A stretch of DNA of 64,000 nt from Beta vulgaris subsp. vulgaris. Taxonomy: Eukaryota; Streptophyta; Magnoliopsida; Caryophyllales; Amaranthaceae. Under the pieces are notes generated by a model. It saw only the letters and a program-made list of their open reading frames with translations, was not told the DNA's origin and searched no databases. The position numbers and the translations under genes were made by a program. Location of the stretch: the NCBI RefSeq assembly GCF_026745355.1, contig NC_079202.1:6874629-6938628 (forward strand). Direction: 5' to 3'. Shown piece by piece: positions 32,366-42,745 of the stretch (position 1 is the first letter of the stretch; every line of letters begins with the position of its first letter).

Positions 32366-32654
32366 AGTAACCACATATTCATACAAGTAACTCCATTTTA
32401 TTATAAGAGTGACTCTAGTTGTTCATAAGAGTTTGGCTTTCGTAATACGCGAACCAGCTGAGCGATAGCTCTTCGATCGCTATATTCTTGCAATAGCGAA
32501 GGCATGGTTCATCCTCTAAGAAAGAGTAGATGCGAAGGTTCGGATCGAAGATCTTCGCGAGACGGCCCAAGCGAAGATCGGCATTCGAAGGCTTGAGGAG
32601 CAGCCCTCAAAAGGGAAAGACGCGGAGACGGCAGACTCGCCAGTCAAGCAAATC
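32366..32654. repeat. Duplicated flank, left copy (matches 40503-40791)
   Basis: About 289 bp, almost identical to 40503-40791. It starts with two GAGTAACC-type units, then GTAATACGCGAACCAGCTGA, a small AGCGAT..ATCGCT hairpin and a stretch encoding nothing recognised. It ends abruptly in CAAGCAAATC, after which this copy joins copia internal DNA. Confidence 0.85.
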
Positions 32655-32696
32655 TTCAAACGATTGCTCTTCCTCACTCTCTGAGGAACAATAAAT

Positions 32697-33140
32697 CTAG
32701 GCTTGGTGGCAATGTGGTTTCGGTTCCTCCGGGTTCGGAACATGTTCCTCAAAGATAACATCATTATCTTGTTCCTCTATGTCAACCTTAGGCATTTTCC
32801 TTTTGCTTGAGGAACTTGGAGCTATTCTCCCTTGAATGAGCACTCCTTCTTGGACAGAAAGACCAAGTCCATTAAGAGTCTTTTCATTCAAGATGTTCCC
32901 TTGTTTGACTCCTAATGTAGGCCAACCAGTAAGTCTCACTTCAAAGTGGTGAAGGAGAGAAGTTATCAATGCACCGTACCCAATAACACAATTATTTTCA
33001 ATACAGTGGGTAAGATGTTGAATAAAAAGAGAAGGGAAGTTGATTTGAATGTGGTGGTCCAAACAAAACATATAACACATATCTAAGAGACCCACTTCAT
33101 TCCTCTTTTCAGTGCGAGGAATGAGTGCTCTCCATACCAA
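32697..33140 (-). CDS. Copia-associated ORF downstream of pol, plant transposon-protein-like
   Basis: A 147-residue frame on the same strand as the copia pol and 3' of it. A pattern such as KRNEVGLLDMCYMF, INFPSLFIQHLTHC, NNCVIGYGALITSLLHHFEV resembles the 'putative plant transposon protein' domain (Transposase_32 type) found in extra ORFs of many plant LTR retrotransposons. The C-terminal part is acidic and Lys-rich (KRKMPKVDIEEQDNDVIFEE). Upstream sequence (33180-33900 on this strand) seems to continue the same protein with frameshifts. Its role is unknown; a third ORF between pol and the 3' LTR is typical of Sireviruses. It is cut by the junction at 32654. Confidence 0.5.
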   Translation of the reverse strand: MVWRALIPRTEKRNEVGLLDMCYMFCLDHHIQINFPSLFIQHLTHCIENNCVIGYGALITSLLHHFEVRLTGWPTLGVKQGNILNEKTLNGLGLSVQEGVLIQGRIAPSSSSKRKMPKVDIEEQDNDVIFEEHVPNPEEPKPHCHQA

Positions 33141-34567
33141 GTTGAATGACTTTGTGAAGGGGAGAGAGTAGGTTATGGTTTAGTTTTTTTGACCAGCAGT
33201 TCCTCCAAAATATTCACAATTTTGCCTGAGGAAAATTCGGAAAAGAGAGTTCCTTTCCGTTTAAAGTACAAATCAGTTCCTTTGCAAGGAACTTCCCAAA
33301 CTTTGCCCAATGTGGCTTGATTAAACTTAATTTTCTTTCCTCTAACCTCAGTTGTGCAAAGACCATAGTGTTATAAAATTTGCACAAATTCATCCATAGC
33401 TAAAGGAACAAGGCGTTGTTTAAAGGCGAATTCAAACAAGAATTCCATGCCTGTTCCTTTAGAATGGAAGTTAATTCATGAAATTCTACTTATTGCCCAT
33501 TCTAAATCTACACAAAAACCCAATACATACCTAGATTCGCTTCTTTCACCCGTTTCTTGGAAGATGAAGAAACAGTTCCTTTGGAAGGAACAGGCGTATT
33601 CTTCTTCTTCCCCCTGAGTTGTTCCGGGGTTTCTTCTTCATCATCTTCCCCAATTAATTTCTTTTTTGCATGCTCCTTCTTGGAGATTCTAATTGTTGTT
33701 CTTTATGGGGTTTCTTGAATTTGTCGGTTTCAAGGGTTTTGGTTGGAGAAGAGAATTTTCCATTTTTGAAGTGTTGGTAGTTTTTGATGTTGGAAAAGGA
33801 GAGTTTGCGTGAGTTTTTGCCATGATTTGAGGAAGAGTTGAGGTTTTTATGGAGTATAAGAGGTGTGATGAATTTCGGCTATGGTGAAGATGAAGGTTGG
33901 AGGAACACGGTTTCTATAATGTGAATTAAGGAGGAGTTTGCATGTAATAGTGTTTTGACACGCGGGAAAAAAATAAAGCAAATAAAAATAAAAAAAAAGA
34001 AAACGAAAAGATGATAAATAGAATCAAGATTTAATTAAATCTGATTCCTTTTATTTTTGGATTTTTCGGATTTTTATGGTTTTAATTTTTGAAAGAAAAT
34101 AAATGCTAAGGAACTTGTGCTATAGGAACAACTAATGCTACATATCAATGTCCTTCATTCATGCATGTTTCTTACCTTAGGAACAGTAAGGGGAGTATTA
34201 TGTGACATTTGTGAGTTGTTTAATTTCTTTGAATTCATGTTTATTTTTGAACATTCCAATTTGCAATGGTCTTAGGCAATTAAACACAATTATTTTTAGC
34301 ACACAAAGTCACTCAAATTGATTCAAACATGGGGGAATGACATAGGAACAATCACTTAATTTTTATTAACCCTAACTCAAGCCTTAATTTTTCATATCTA
34401 TCTCTTTGCAAAGGCTTAGTTAGTGATATCAGCAATCTGATTCTAGTTTGACAAAACTCAAGTTTAATCAAACCTTTTTCAACATTTTCTCTTAAAAAGT
34501 GATGTCTATATGTATATGTTTACTCTAATGATGCACTGGATCTTTAGAATACTATAGCACTGTATTA

Positions 34568-37500
34568 TCACAATAAATAGGAACACAATTCAAAGTTTAT
34601 TCCATAGTCACTAAGTTGTTGTTTTATCCAAAGCATTTGAGAGCAACATGCAGCAGCAGCTACATATTCTGCTTCAGCAGTGGATAAAGCAACTGTGTTT
34701 TGTTTCTTGGTACTCCAAGAAACTAAACTATGACAAAGGAATTGTGCCATACCTGAGGTGGTTTTCCTATTTACAAGATCTCCAGCATAATCTGCATCTG
34801 CATATCCTTTTAGTTCGAATGTATCACTTCTTGGATAGTAGAGTCCAAGATCATCTGTTCCTTTAAGATATCTAAGAATTCTCTTCACAGCAGTAAGGTG
34901 AGACTCCTTTGGATTTGCTTGAAATCTAGCACAAAACCAACACTGAAAGCTATGTCTGGACGACTAGCAGTTAGATACAAAAGTGAACCAATCATTCCTC
35001 TATATTTTGTTTGATCAACACTTGTTCCTATGGAGTCTTCATCTAATCTAGTTGAAGTTCCCATAGGAGTGTGATTTATCTTTGAATTTTCGAGGCCATA
35101 TTTCTTTAATAGTTCCTTTATGTATTTTTGTTGGTGAACAATTATTTCCTTTTCAGTTTGTTTGATTTGTAGTCCAAGAAAGAAATTTAACTCACCCATC
35201 ATACTCATTTCAAATTCATTACTCATGAGACTTGAGAATTCTTTGCACAATGTTTCATTAGTAGCTCCGAATATGATGTCATCAACATATATTTGAACAA
35301 GCAAAATGTCAGTTCCTTTAGATTTTAGGAACAAGGTTTTATCAACCTTTCCTCTTTTAAAATTGTTTTCTAAAAGGAACTTTGATAATCTCTCATACCA
35401 TGATCTAGGTGCTTGTTTTAACCCATAAAGAGCTTTATCAAGCTTGTAGACATGATTTGGGAGATTATTATTTTCAAAGCCAGGGGGTTGTTCAACATAT
35501 ACATCTTCATTTAGATAGCCATTTAAAATGCACACTTAACATCCATTTGATATAGTTTAAATCCCATGTAAGCAGCAAATGCAATTAAAATTCTAATGGC
35601 TTCTAATCTAGCTACAGGAGCAAAGGTTTCTTCATAATCTATTCCTTCTTGTTGATTATAACCTTTTACTACAAGTCTAGCTTTGTTTCTTACAATGGTT
35701 CCATATTCATCTAGTTTGTTTCTAAACACCCATTTTAAGCCAATTATTTTTGTTGTTTAGATGAGGGAACTAGATGCCATACCTTGTTTCTTTCAAACTC
35801 ATTTAATTCAGCTTGCATGCAGTAATCCAATCAGAGTCAGTTAAGGCTTCTTCATGATTTCTTGGTTCCATCATTGATAGGAACGCATGAAATGCACAAA
35901 AGTTCCTTAACTGAGATCTAGTTTGCGTACCTTTGGATATGTCGCTGATTATGAGTTCCTGGATGTGACTTTTGTTGTCTCCAAGGTTTTGGTTGAAACT
36001 CTCTTATAGGAACATGTTGTTCCTCATGAGTTCCTTGAGTAGATGAGGAACTCTGATAGTTGTTCCTCTGTTAGCCTCGGTGGACTCAGTTCCTTCATTT
36101 TGAGGAAACATCTTCTCCTCCTTGAGGAACAGGAACATCATTGATGTATTATTTTCAAATTCCTCGTTCCTTTCCTCTTTCACTTCTTCTTCTTCTTGTG
36201 AATCTGTTCTTTACTTGGTTGTACAACCCATCTCATAGTCATCAACCTGTATGCTTGGATTATATTTGTCAGATTCATCAAAGATTACATGAATGCTTTC
36301 TTCAACACACATAGTTCTCTTGTTATATACTCTATAAGCTTTACTATGTGAAGAGTATCCTAAAAATATTGCTTCATCACTCCTTGCATCAAATTTTCCA
36401 AGATTATCTTTTCCATTATTATGCACATAACATTTGCAGCCAAATGTTCTAAAATGTGTATTTTGGTTTCTTTCCAAAATAAAGTTCATAAGGAGTTTTA
36501 TTAATGATAGGTCTCATCATGGCACGATTAATTATGTGACAAGCAGTATTAACAGCTTCAGCCCAAAAGTTCCTTGGAAGTTCACTAGCAATTAACATGG
36601 TTCTAGACATTTCCTCCAAAGTTCTATTTTTCCTTTCTACAACACCATTTTGTTGTGGTGTTCTAGGGGCAGAAAAATTATGATCTAGGCCATTATCTCT
36701 GCTTAAGTCATCAAATTTATAATTTTCGAATTCTTTGCCATGATCTGATCTAATGTGCATTATTTTATGACCACTTAAGTTTTGAACTCTTTTAGCAAAG
36801 ACAAGGAACTCATCATAAGTTTCATCTTTACTAGTGAGAAAAATAACCCAAGTATACCTAGAGTAGTCATCTACAATACAAGTACATACCTCTTTCCACT
36901 TCTGCTTTGAATTCTCATGGGTCCACATAAGTCCATATGAATTAATTCTAATGGTTTAGTGGTACTTACAATCGTTTTAGATTTGAAAGAGGATCTTACT
37001 TGCTTACCTCGTGCACATGCATCACAAACTTGATCAATATGAAATTTTATGGATGGTAATCCTAAAACAAGATCTTTTGATCTAAGTTTCTCAAGTAATG
37101 AAAAGCTAGCATGTCCTAGACGCTTGTGCCAAAGAAGTGAATCATCTTCAATAACACTAAGACAAGTTAAATTGATTTGAGGAACAAGGTCTAGATCCAC
37201 AATGTATGTGTTCCCTTTCCTTGTTCCTTCCAAGATAACCTTCTTAGTTTTAATTTTGATGATCAAGCATTTTTCTTTATCAAATTTTACAGTATTTCCT
37301 TTGTCACAGAATTGAGAAATGCTTAATAGTTATGTTTTAGACCTTCAACTAAAAATACATTTTCAATGGAGTGTAGTGGTGACTTACCGACCTTACCCAT
37401 GGCAACTATGTTACCTTTCTTATTATCACCAAATGTTACACTTCCACCTTCATAGGTTGTGAGTGAGAGAAACTTAGTTTTGTCTCCTGTCATGTGCTTG

Positions 37501-39062
37501 GAACAACCACTATCGAGATACCATGTGTTGTTCCCCCTCACTCCAACCTGCAAAAATCAACTAGGTGTTAGTTGTAGGAACCCCATCTTTCGTGGGTTCC
37601 TGTTCTTGACTAGGATTTGTTTTGACAACCATTTTTCTTACTTATTGTCACATTTTTCCCAATCATTTCAGATTTTAGTTGACTGATTATTTAGTGACCT
37701 ACCTTCCACAATACATACAGAAATTATCACTAGGTAGATCAACATATTTCTTTGTCTTGTTCCTTTTCTTGTAGTTTTCAAAACCAAGACCTTCCTTCCT
37801 TTGGTCTGTGGTTTCTCAATCCACTTAGGAACTTTCATGATTTTGCCTCTGTTCCTTGCGACAACCAGTTCCTTTTTAAGATTACAGATCTGTTCCTTTA
37901 AAATATTTTTCTCTTTATTCAAATTTCAATCTCAGATCTGTATCCTTTCAAAGGGGTTAATCTTATATCAAAGGAACTCAGAACAGGGACAAATTCCTTC
38001 AAGTGCAAAATCTCTAAATTAATTAGATAATTTTCATTTTTCAAACTTTCATAAATTCTTTGATTTTTAAGTTTTTATCAAATAATCAAAGAATCTTGTT
38101 TCAACATCTGTTCTCATTTTCTTAAGCCATTCTATGTGTTCCTTGCAACTTTAAGGCTTGTTCCGTTGTTTTACGTTTTTCACGTTCATCTCTACATTCA
38201 AGAATTGCATCATAAAGAAGATCATATATTTCAGCCTAGTTTTACCATCAAGTCTGACTCAAGCCATGTTGACTTACCTCAACTTTTTCTTCATCTTCTT
38301 TTTCGTCAGTGTTTGCCATGAGGCAAAGGTTTGCTGTTTCTTCAGTTGGTTGTTCCTCTTCTTCTTCCGTCTCTGAATCTCCCCAAGCAGCTATCATAGC
38401 TTTGCGCACATTTGCCTTAGAGAAAGGTGCTTTGATTCTTTGTTCCTTTCAGCAAAGCGTTCCTTGTTCCTTTCTTTGGTTTTGTCATTTTCCCAAAGAG
38501 GACATTCCTTGATGAAGTGATCTGTACTACCACATTTATGACAAGCAGCTTTGTTAGAAAATTTCTTAGTTTTACCTTTGAAGTTTCCATTCTTCATGTT
38601 CTATACATTTTCGAAATTTTCGAACCATGAGGGCTGCTTCTTCTTCTTCTGAATCCGAATCATCTTCATCATCTGCTTTGAGAGCAATTGATTTTGATTT
38701 GGAGCTTTCACCATATCAGTATCAAGGTGAAGCTCATGAGTCATAAGTGACCCTGCCAGCTGTTCTAAGTTGAACTTAGTGAAGTCTTTTGTTTCTTGAA
38801 GAGCAGTGACTTTAGCCATCCATCTGTCCTTAGGAAGACTCCTAAGAACCTTTCGAACCTGTTCCTCAGATGAAATAAACTCATTTTTGTCATTTGTAGT
38901 TGTGACTTCGAAATCACCAACTTCAATGACTCTCCATACCTGATAGTTTTCAGTTTTGATGAATATCTCCATGCGGTTCTTCCAGTAGTTGTAGTACTTC
39001 CCATTGAACATAGGAGGCCTTTGAGTGGAATAACCTTCTTCAAGTTTCTCGGTGGTATTCAT
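34568..39062 (-). pseudogene. SIRE-like Ty1/copia gag-pol, frameshifted
   Basis: Domains appear on the minus strand in copia order. Gag runs from 39062 (MNTTEKLEEGYSTQRPPMFNG) with a CCHC knuckle CHKCGSTDHFIKEC at about 38560-38500. Protease is NTWYLDSGCSKHMTG (37553-37323). GAG_pre-integrase is LLWHKRLGHASFSLLEKL with CDACARGKQ (37266-36871). The integrase core (36928-36449) has VDDYSRYTWV, RSDHGKEFEN and QQNGVVERKNRTLEE. Reverse transcriptase (35729-34885) has [20 protein letters not shown] and the catalytic YVDDIIFG. RNase H (34888-34568) has YADADYAGD and STAEAEYVA. Several frame changes split it. Some may be long-read indel errors, since the flanking LTRs also differ mostly by single-base gaps. 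Confidence 0.92.
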
Positions 39063-39113
39063 TGTTCCTTGGATCTTATTCGCAATAGGGTTTCCTATCT
39101 TAGGTGAGTTCTA

Positions 39114-39125
39114 GCTCTGATACCA
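39114..39125 (-). other. Primer binding site of the copia element (initiator tRNA-Met type)
   Basis: Minus strand TGGTATCAGAGC, two bases inside the end of the LTR at 39128. It is the standard primer site for plant copia elements and fixes this LTR as the 5' LTR of the minus-strand element. Confidence 0.88.
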
Positions 39126-39127
39126 AT

Positions 39128-40497
39128 TGTTATTTCCCTAGGAACACTACAAGAGGGGGGGGGGAATTGTAGGTGTAGAAATAAACGTAACTTTTTGCGG
39201 AAATTAAAACTTAAACGAATAAATAAGCTAGAGGAACACAAGGGATTTTTACGAGGAAAAACTTCTTGGGCCCAACAAGAAGAAACAACCTCGACCACTA
39301 GGGATTTTAAACTTAACTCTTTCACTAATTAGGCCAAACAACTTTGTTACAACCTAATTCTAACTCGAGCCACACCTTGAGTTCCTAAACTCAAGTTCCC
39401 GAGCCACTGTTCTCTTAACAGCAGTTCCTCTCAACTTCACTCGAAGTTTTCTCACTCATACAAGCTTAACTCAAAGCCTCTCTCTTACAGAACTTCACTC
39501 AAAGTTCCCTTACCCCAAAAACCAAAATACAATTGATCGAAATAAGCTTAGTGGAATTAGAGTAAGAAAGCAAAAAACAAATGGCTATTATGAGAGAATG
39601 AAGGCACTGACACTTAATTAGTTAAACTCACTTAATTACTTAGTCAGACACACTTTGGAACTCATTTAGACTCCAATATTTATAGTGATAATCATGAAGA
39701 ACGTGGGAGTAAAACTCGATTACATGTTAAGTCCATTAACCCATGATGTTCCTTCCCCTAAGGAACACGTTTCTCATCATGTCCCATGATCCCATGATCT
39801 CATTTTGAACGTGGATATATTTAAGCCACAACTCCTAAAGATTAGCAGTTTCTTGAGTTTTATCCGAAAATCAGTTAGACATAAAACATATTTTATTATT
39901 AAAACTGAATTTTTAATCTTTAAGAAAATATTATCTTTTAAACAAACTCTTTGAAAAACCGGATAATTATTTTCTTATATTTTCCGAAAAACAAAATCTT
40001 TTCCTTAAACAGATTTTCTATTAAAACTGATTTTAAATTAGATAAAACTAATTTCCTATAATTTAGGCATGACTTACCGAATTGCATAATTGTACCGTTT
40101 ATACTTTTGCACGCCTAAGTCTAGTTCCTTTTATAAACCAAGTTCCTTTAACAGATTCGTTTAGTGCCACTTAGTTTGTTCCTTAGAAAGGAACAAACTC
40201 TCATTCTCAAATAAATCTGTCACTGTTCCTTACCATCCTTACTTTGTTCCTTTACACTGGAAATAGAAAATAAAACGCCTAGCTTTTATTCTTCTTGATC
40301 CAATGCTTGCTCCAGTATCAACTTATAGAAACTTCTTTACTTAGCCTTTGAAATCCTCTCTTGACTTCTTCCTTGACTTCGTATTCTTCCAGTTCCTTTC
40401 ATTGATACCTTAAACATCATACACTTAAATAACTCATTAGTTCACTACTTAGTTTGCATCTTTGTTTCTTTGTCATTATCAAAACTAGGGTTCAACA
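39128..40497 (-). repeat. SIRE-like copia 5' LTR (right copy)
   Basis: TGTTATTTCCC...GGGTTCAACA, 1,370 bp, followed by TTAAG (40498-40502) and preceded by the primer binding site. Nearly identical to 31012-32360. Confidence 0.92.
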
Positions 40498-40502
40498 TTA
40501 AG

Positions 40503-40791
40503 AGTAACCACATATTCATACAAGTAACTCCATTTTATTATAAGAGTGACTCTAGTTGTTCATAAGAGTTTGGCTTTCGTAATACGCGAACCAGCTGAGC
40601 GATAGCTCTTCGATCGCTATATTCTTACAATAGCGAAGGCATGGTTCATCCTCTAAGAAAGAGTAGATGTGAAGGTTCGGATCAAAGATCTTCGCGAGAC
40701 GGCCCAAGCGAAGATCGGCATTCGAAGGCTTGAGGAGCAGCCCTCAAAAGGGAAAGACGCGGAGACGGCAGACTCGCCAGTCAAGCAAATC
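40503..40791. repeat. Duplicated flank, right copy
   Basis: Matches 32366-32654 with few substitutions. Here it continues smoothly into GTTAAGGCTGACTACAGCAG, so this is probably the original host side of the insertion. Confidence 0.85.
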
Positions 40792-41660
40792 GTTAAGGCT
40801 GACTACAGCAGACCGGGGGTTCAAATTCCTCTTTTCCTGTTTCAATTTCCGGGAGTGAATGTAGGACGTGCAGACGGTGCATCAAGTGTGAACATTCAAC
40901 CAAAAGCGTTTTAAGGATCGGCAATAGCTAAGCATTGTGGCCATCACAGTTCAAGCTACGTATGGCTGGCGTACAACCTACGGGCTTCTTAGCCAAAAGA
41001 AAAAAAAAAGATACCTGGTTGAAAAAGAAACCCTTTTTTATATGCAACATCGAAGACGCTATTTTATAAGGGACAATTTCAAAAGTCCATATCTCACATC
41101 ACACTCAATATATTTGAAAAATTCAAATTGTAGATGATAATTTGGCTCGATAAAATTTCAACGCTTTATTAAAAGCTCGATCCGGATGAGAAATGAGTGA
41201 GATATGACCTTTTCAAAATAAGTTGGCTGGCTGACAAGCGCTTGTGCGAGGGGACACACCTTTATTTGTAGGTGTGGCCGGCGTACACAAGACACTTTGT
41301 AAAATCAGATTTTTCAAATTAACATGCCCAAACGAATCTAATAATATATCACATGAATAGGTATTGCCTTGTAGATTGGCAAAAATATAGTCAAATTATA
41401 GTCATATTACAAGACTAGACCAAATAAGATCATAATACAAAATTCATACAACACCAAACCTGACAATAAAAAAAGTTAGACCAAATTACCTTATTTTATT
41501 TTATGTTAAAAGAACATAGCAATATATTTCCCCTGCTTTTTTACTTACTACATTGTTTTTATACGGTTTTCAAGACATTTTTATTAACCCTTAATATCTC
41601 TTTTTCTTTTCAAGTAATAATAATTTTCTTTGATATTATAAATCTATATATTAAAATAAA
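40792..41660. other. Unassigned repeat-like sequence
   Basis: No gene seen. An 81-codon frame at 40669-40914 crosses the duplicated flank and has no motif. CATATCTCACATCACACTC and ATGAGTGAGATATGACC phrases recall retrotransposon LTR or UTR sequence, but no ends were found. CTGGCGTACA/CCGGCGTACA occurs twice (about 40967 and 41277). Confidence 0.3.
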
Positions 41661-41665
41661 TTTAA

Positions 41666-42289
41666 TGGACCGTTTGGTTCATATGATTCTAGTATAAGGT
41701 ATATATTTAAAATGAGCAAAACTCATATCTAATATTTGTTTAATAATTTGATAGATTTAAAACCCATACCTCAAACCCATAAGGGAGTGTTTGGTTCATA
41801 CGATTTTGGTATGAGGTATGGGTTTTGAATGAGCAAAACCCATATCTAGTGTTTGTTTATTAATTTGAGAGATTTAAAAACCCATACCTCAAACCCATAA
41901 GGTATGGGGTTTAGAAACCCAAGGGGGGAGGTTGGTTTGGCTCATACCAATAGCTCTAGGTATTAGATAGAAGAAAAAATTTCATTCCCAATTAAAACCA
42001 AACACATGGTATTAGGTATCAAGTTCCAAATCTATACCACCTTGATATCATTCCTGATTCCAAACCCATACCATTATATGAACTAAACGCTCCCTAAGAT
42101 ATGCGATTTAGAAATCCAAGAGGAGGTGGGTTTGGCTCATACCAATAACTCTAGGTATTAGATAGAAGAAAATATTTCATTCCCAAATAAAACCAAACAC
42201 ATAATATTAGGTATCAAGTTCCAAACCTATACCACCTTAGTTTCATTCTTGATTGCAAACCCATACCATTATATGAAACAAATGTTCCT
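41666..42289. mobile_element. Outer PIF/Harbinger-type MITE, split by a copy of itself
   Basis: Left part (TGGACCGTTTGGTTCATATG.. to 41779) and right part (42098 to ATATGAAACAAATGTTCCT at 42289) are collinear with the two halves of the inner copy at 41783-42094. The inner copy sits at a TAA following CAAACCCA. Ends are approximate because they are more decayed than those of the inner copy. Confidence 0.75.
41783..42094. mobile_element. Inner PIF/Harbinger-type MITE
   Basis: Ends GGGAGTGTTTGGTTCATA and TATGAACTAAACGCTCCC are inverted repeats; TAA target duplication at 41780-41782 and 42095-42097. 312 bp, non-coding, inserted in an older copy of the same family. Confidence 0.88.
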
Positions 42290-42406
42290 CACAAGACTAT
42301 ACATTGCTATATTTTTTGTTATAAAAAAATTAAAATAATATATTAAAGTTGGTATGTTGTTTTTCTGAAATAGAAATATAGCGAGTAATAGAAAAACGGA
42401 GGGAGT

Positions 42407-42606
42407 AATTAGCTTTGGTGATTCACATTTTAGGAAAAACATAGTCATGTGGGATCTTATTAGATTCATTTATGTGTGTATGTTTTTAATATCAACTTTT
42501 TCTAATTTTTTACTTATTGATAATTGAAGAGATTAATAATTAAAAATAATATATTAGCAAACGTGAAAACAAGGAGTGTTTCACTTATTTAAAAACAGAG
42601 AAAGTA
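42407..42606. mobile_element. Truncated Stowaway-type MITE upstream of the GTPase gene
   Basis: A reverse-oriented relative of the MITE at 3014 (shared TAGGAAAAACATAGT and ATGTGGGATCTTATTAGATTC). Its right end, TTTAAAAACAGAGAAAGTA, is present. About 60 bp of its left end are missing, replaced by the end of another MITE (AACGGAGGGAGTA, ending at 42407). It ends 140 bp before the start codon of the next gene and so may form part of its promoter. Confidence 0.65.
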
Positions 42607-42745
42607 CGTCTTTCACTCTCTCTCTCTCTTTTCTTTGTTATTTTATTGTTTCTTTGGGAGACCGAGAGAAGTTGGATAATGGTAAATGCGCAAGCAAGAG
42701 CTTTGAGCTATAAACCCCTCAACTGTCACCTCTGCCTCACTCAAA

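Noticed and set aside
40800..40840. GGGGGTTCAAATTCC, resembling the B box of a tRNA gene
   Set aside because: No A box, no cloverleaf and no acceptor stem could be drawn around it.
40669..40914. Lys/Glu-rich 81-codon frame, possibly a gag piece
   Set aside because: No recognisable motif, and most of it lies in the duplicated flank whose other copy breaks the frame.
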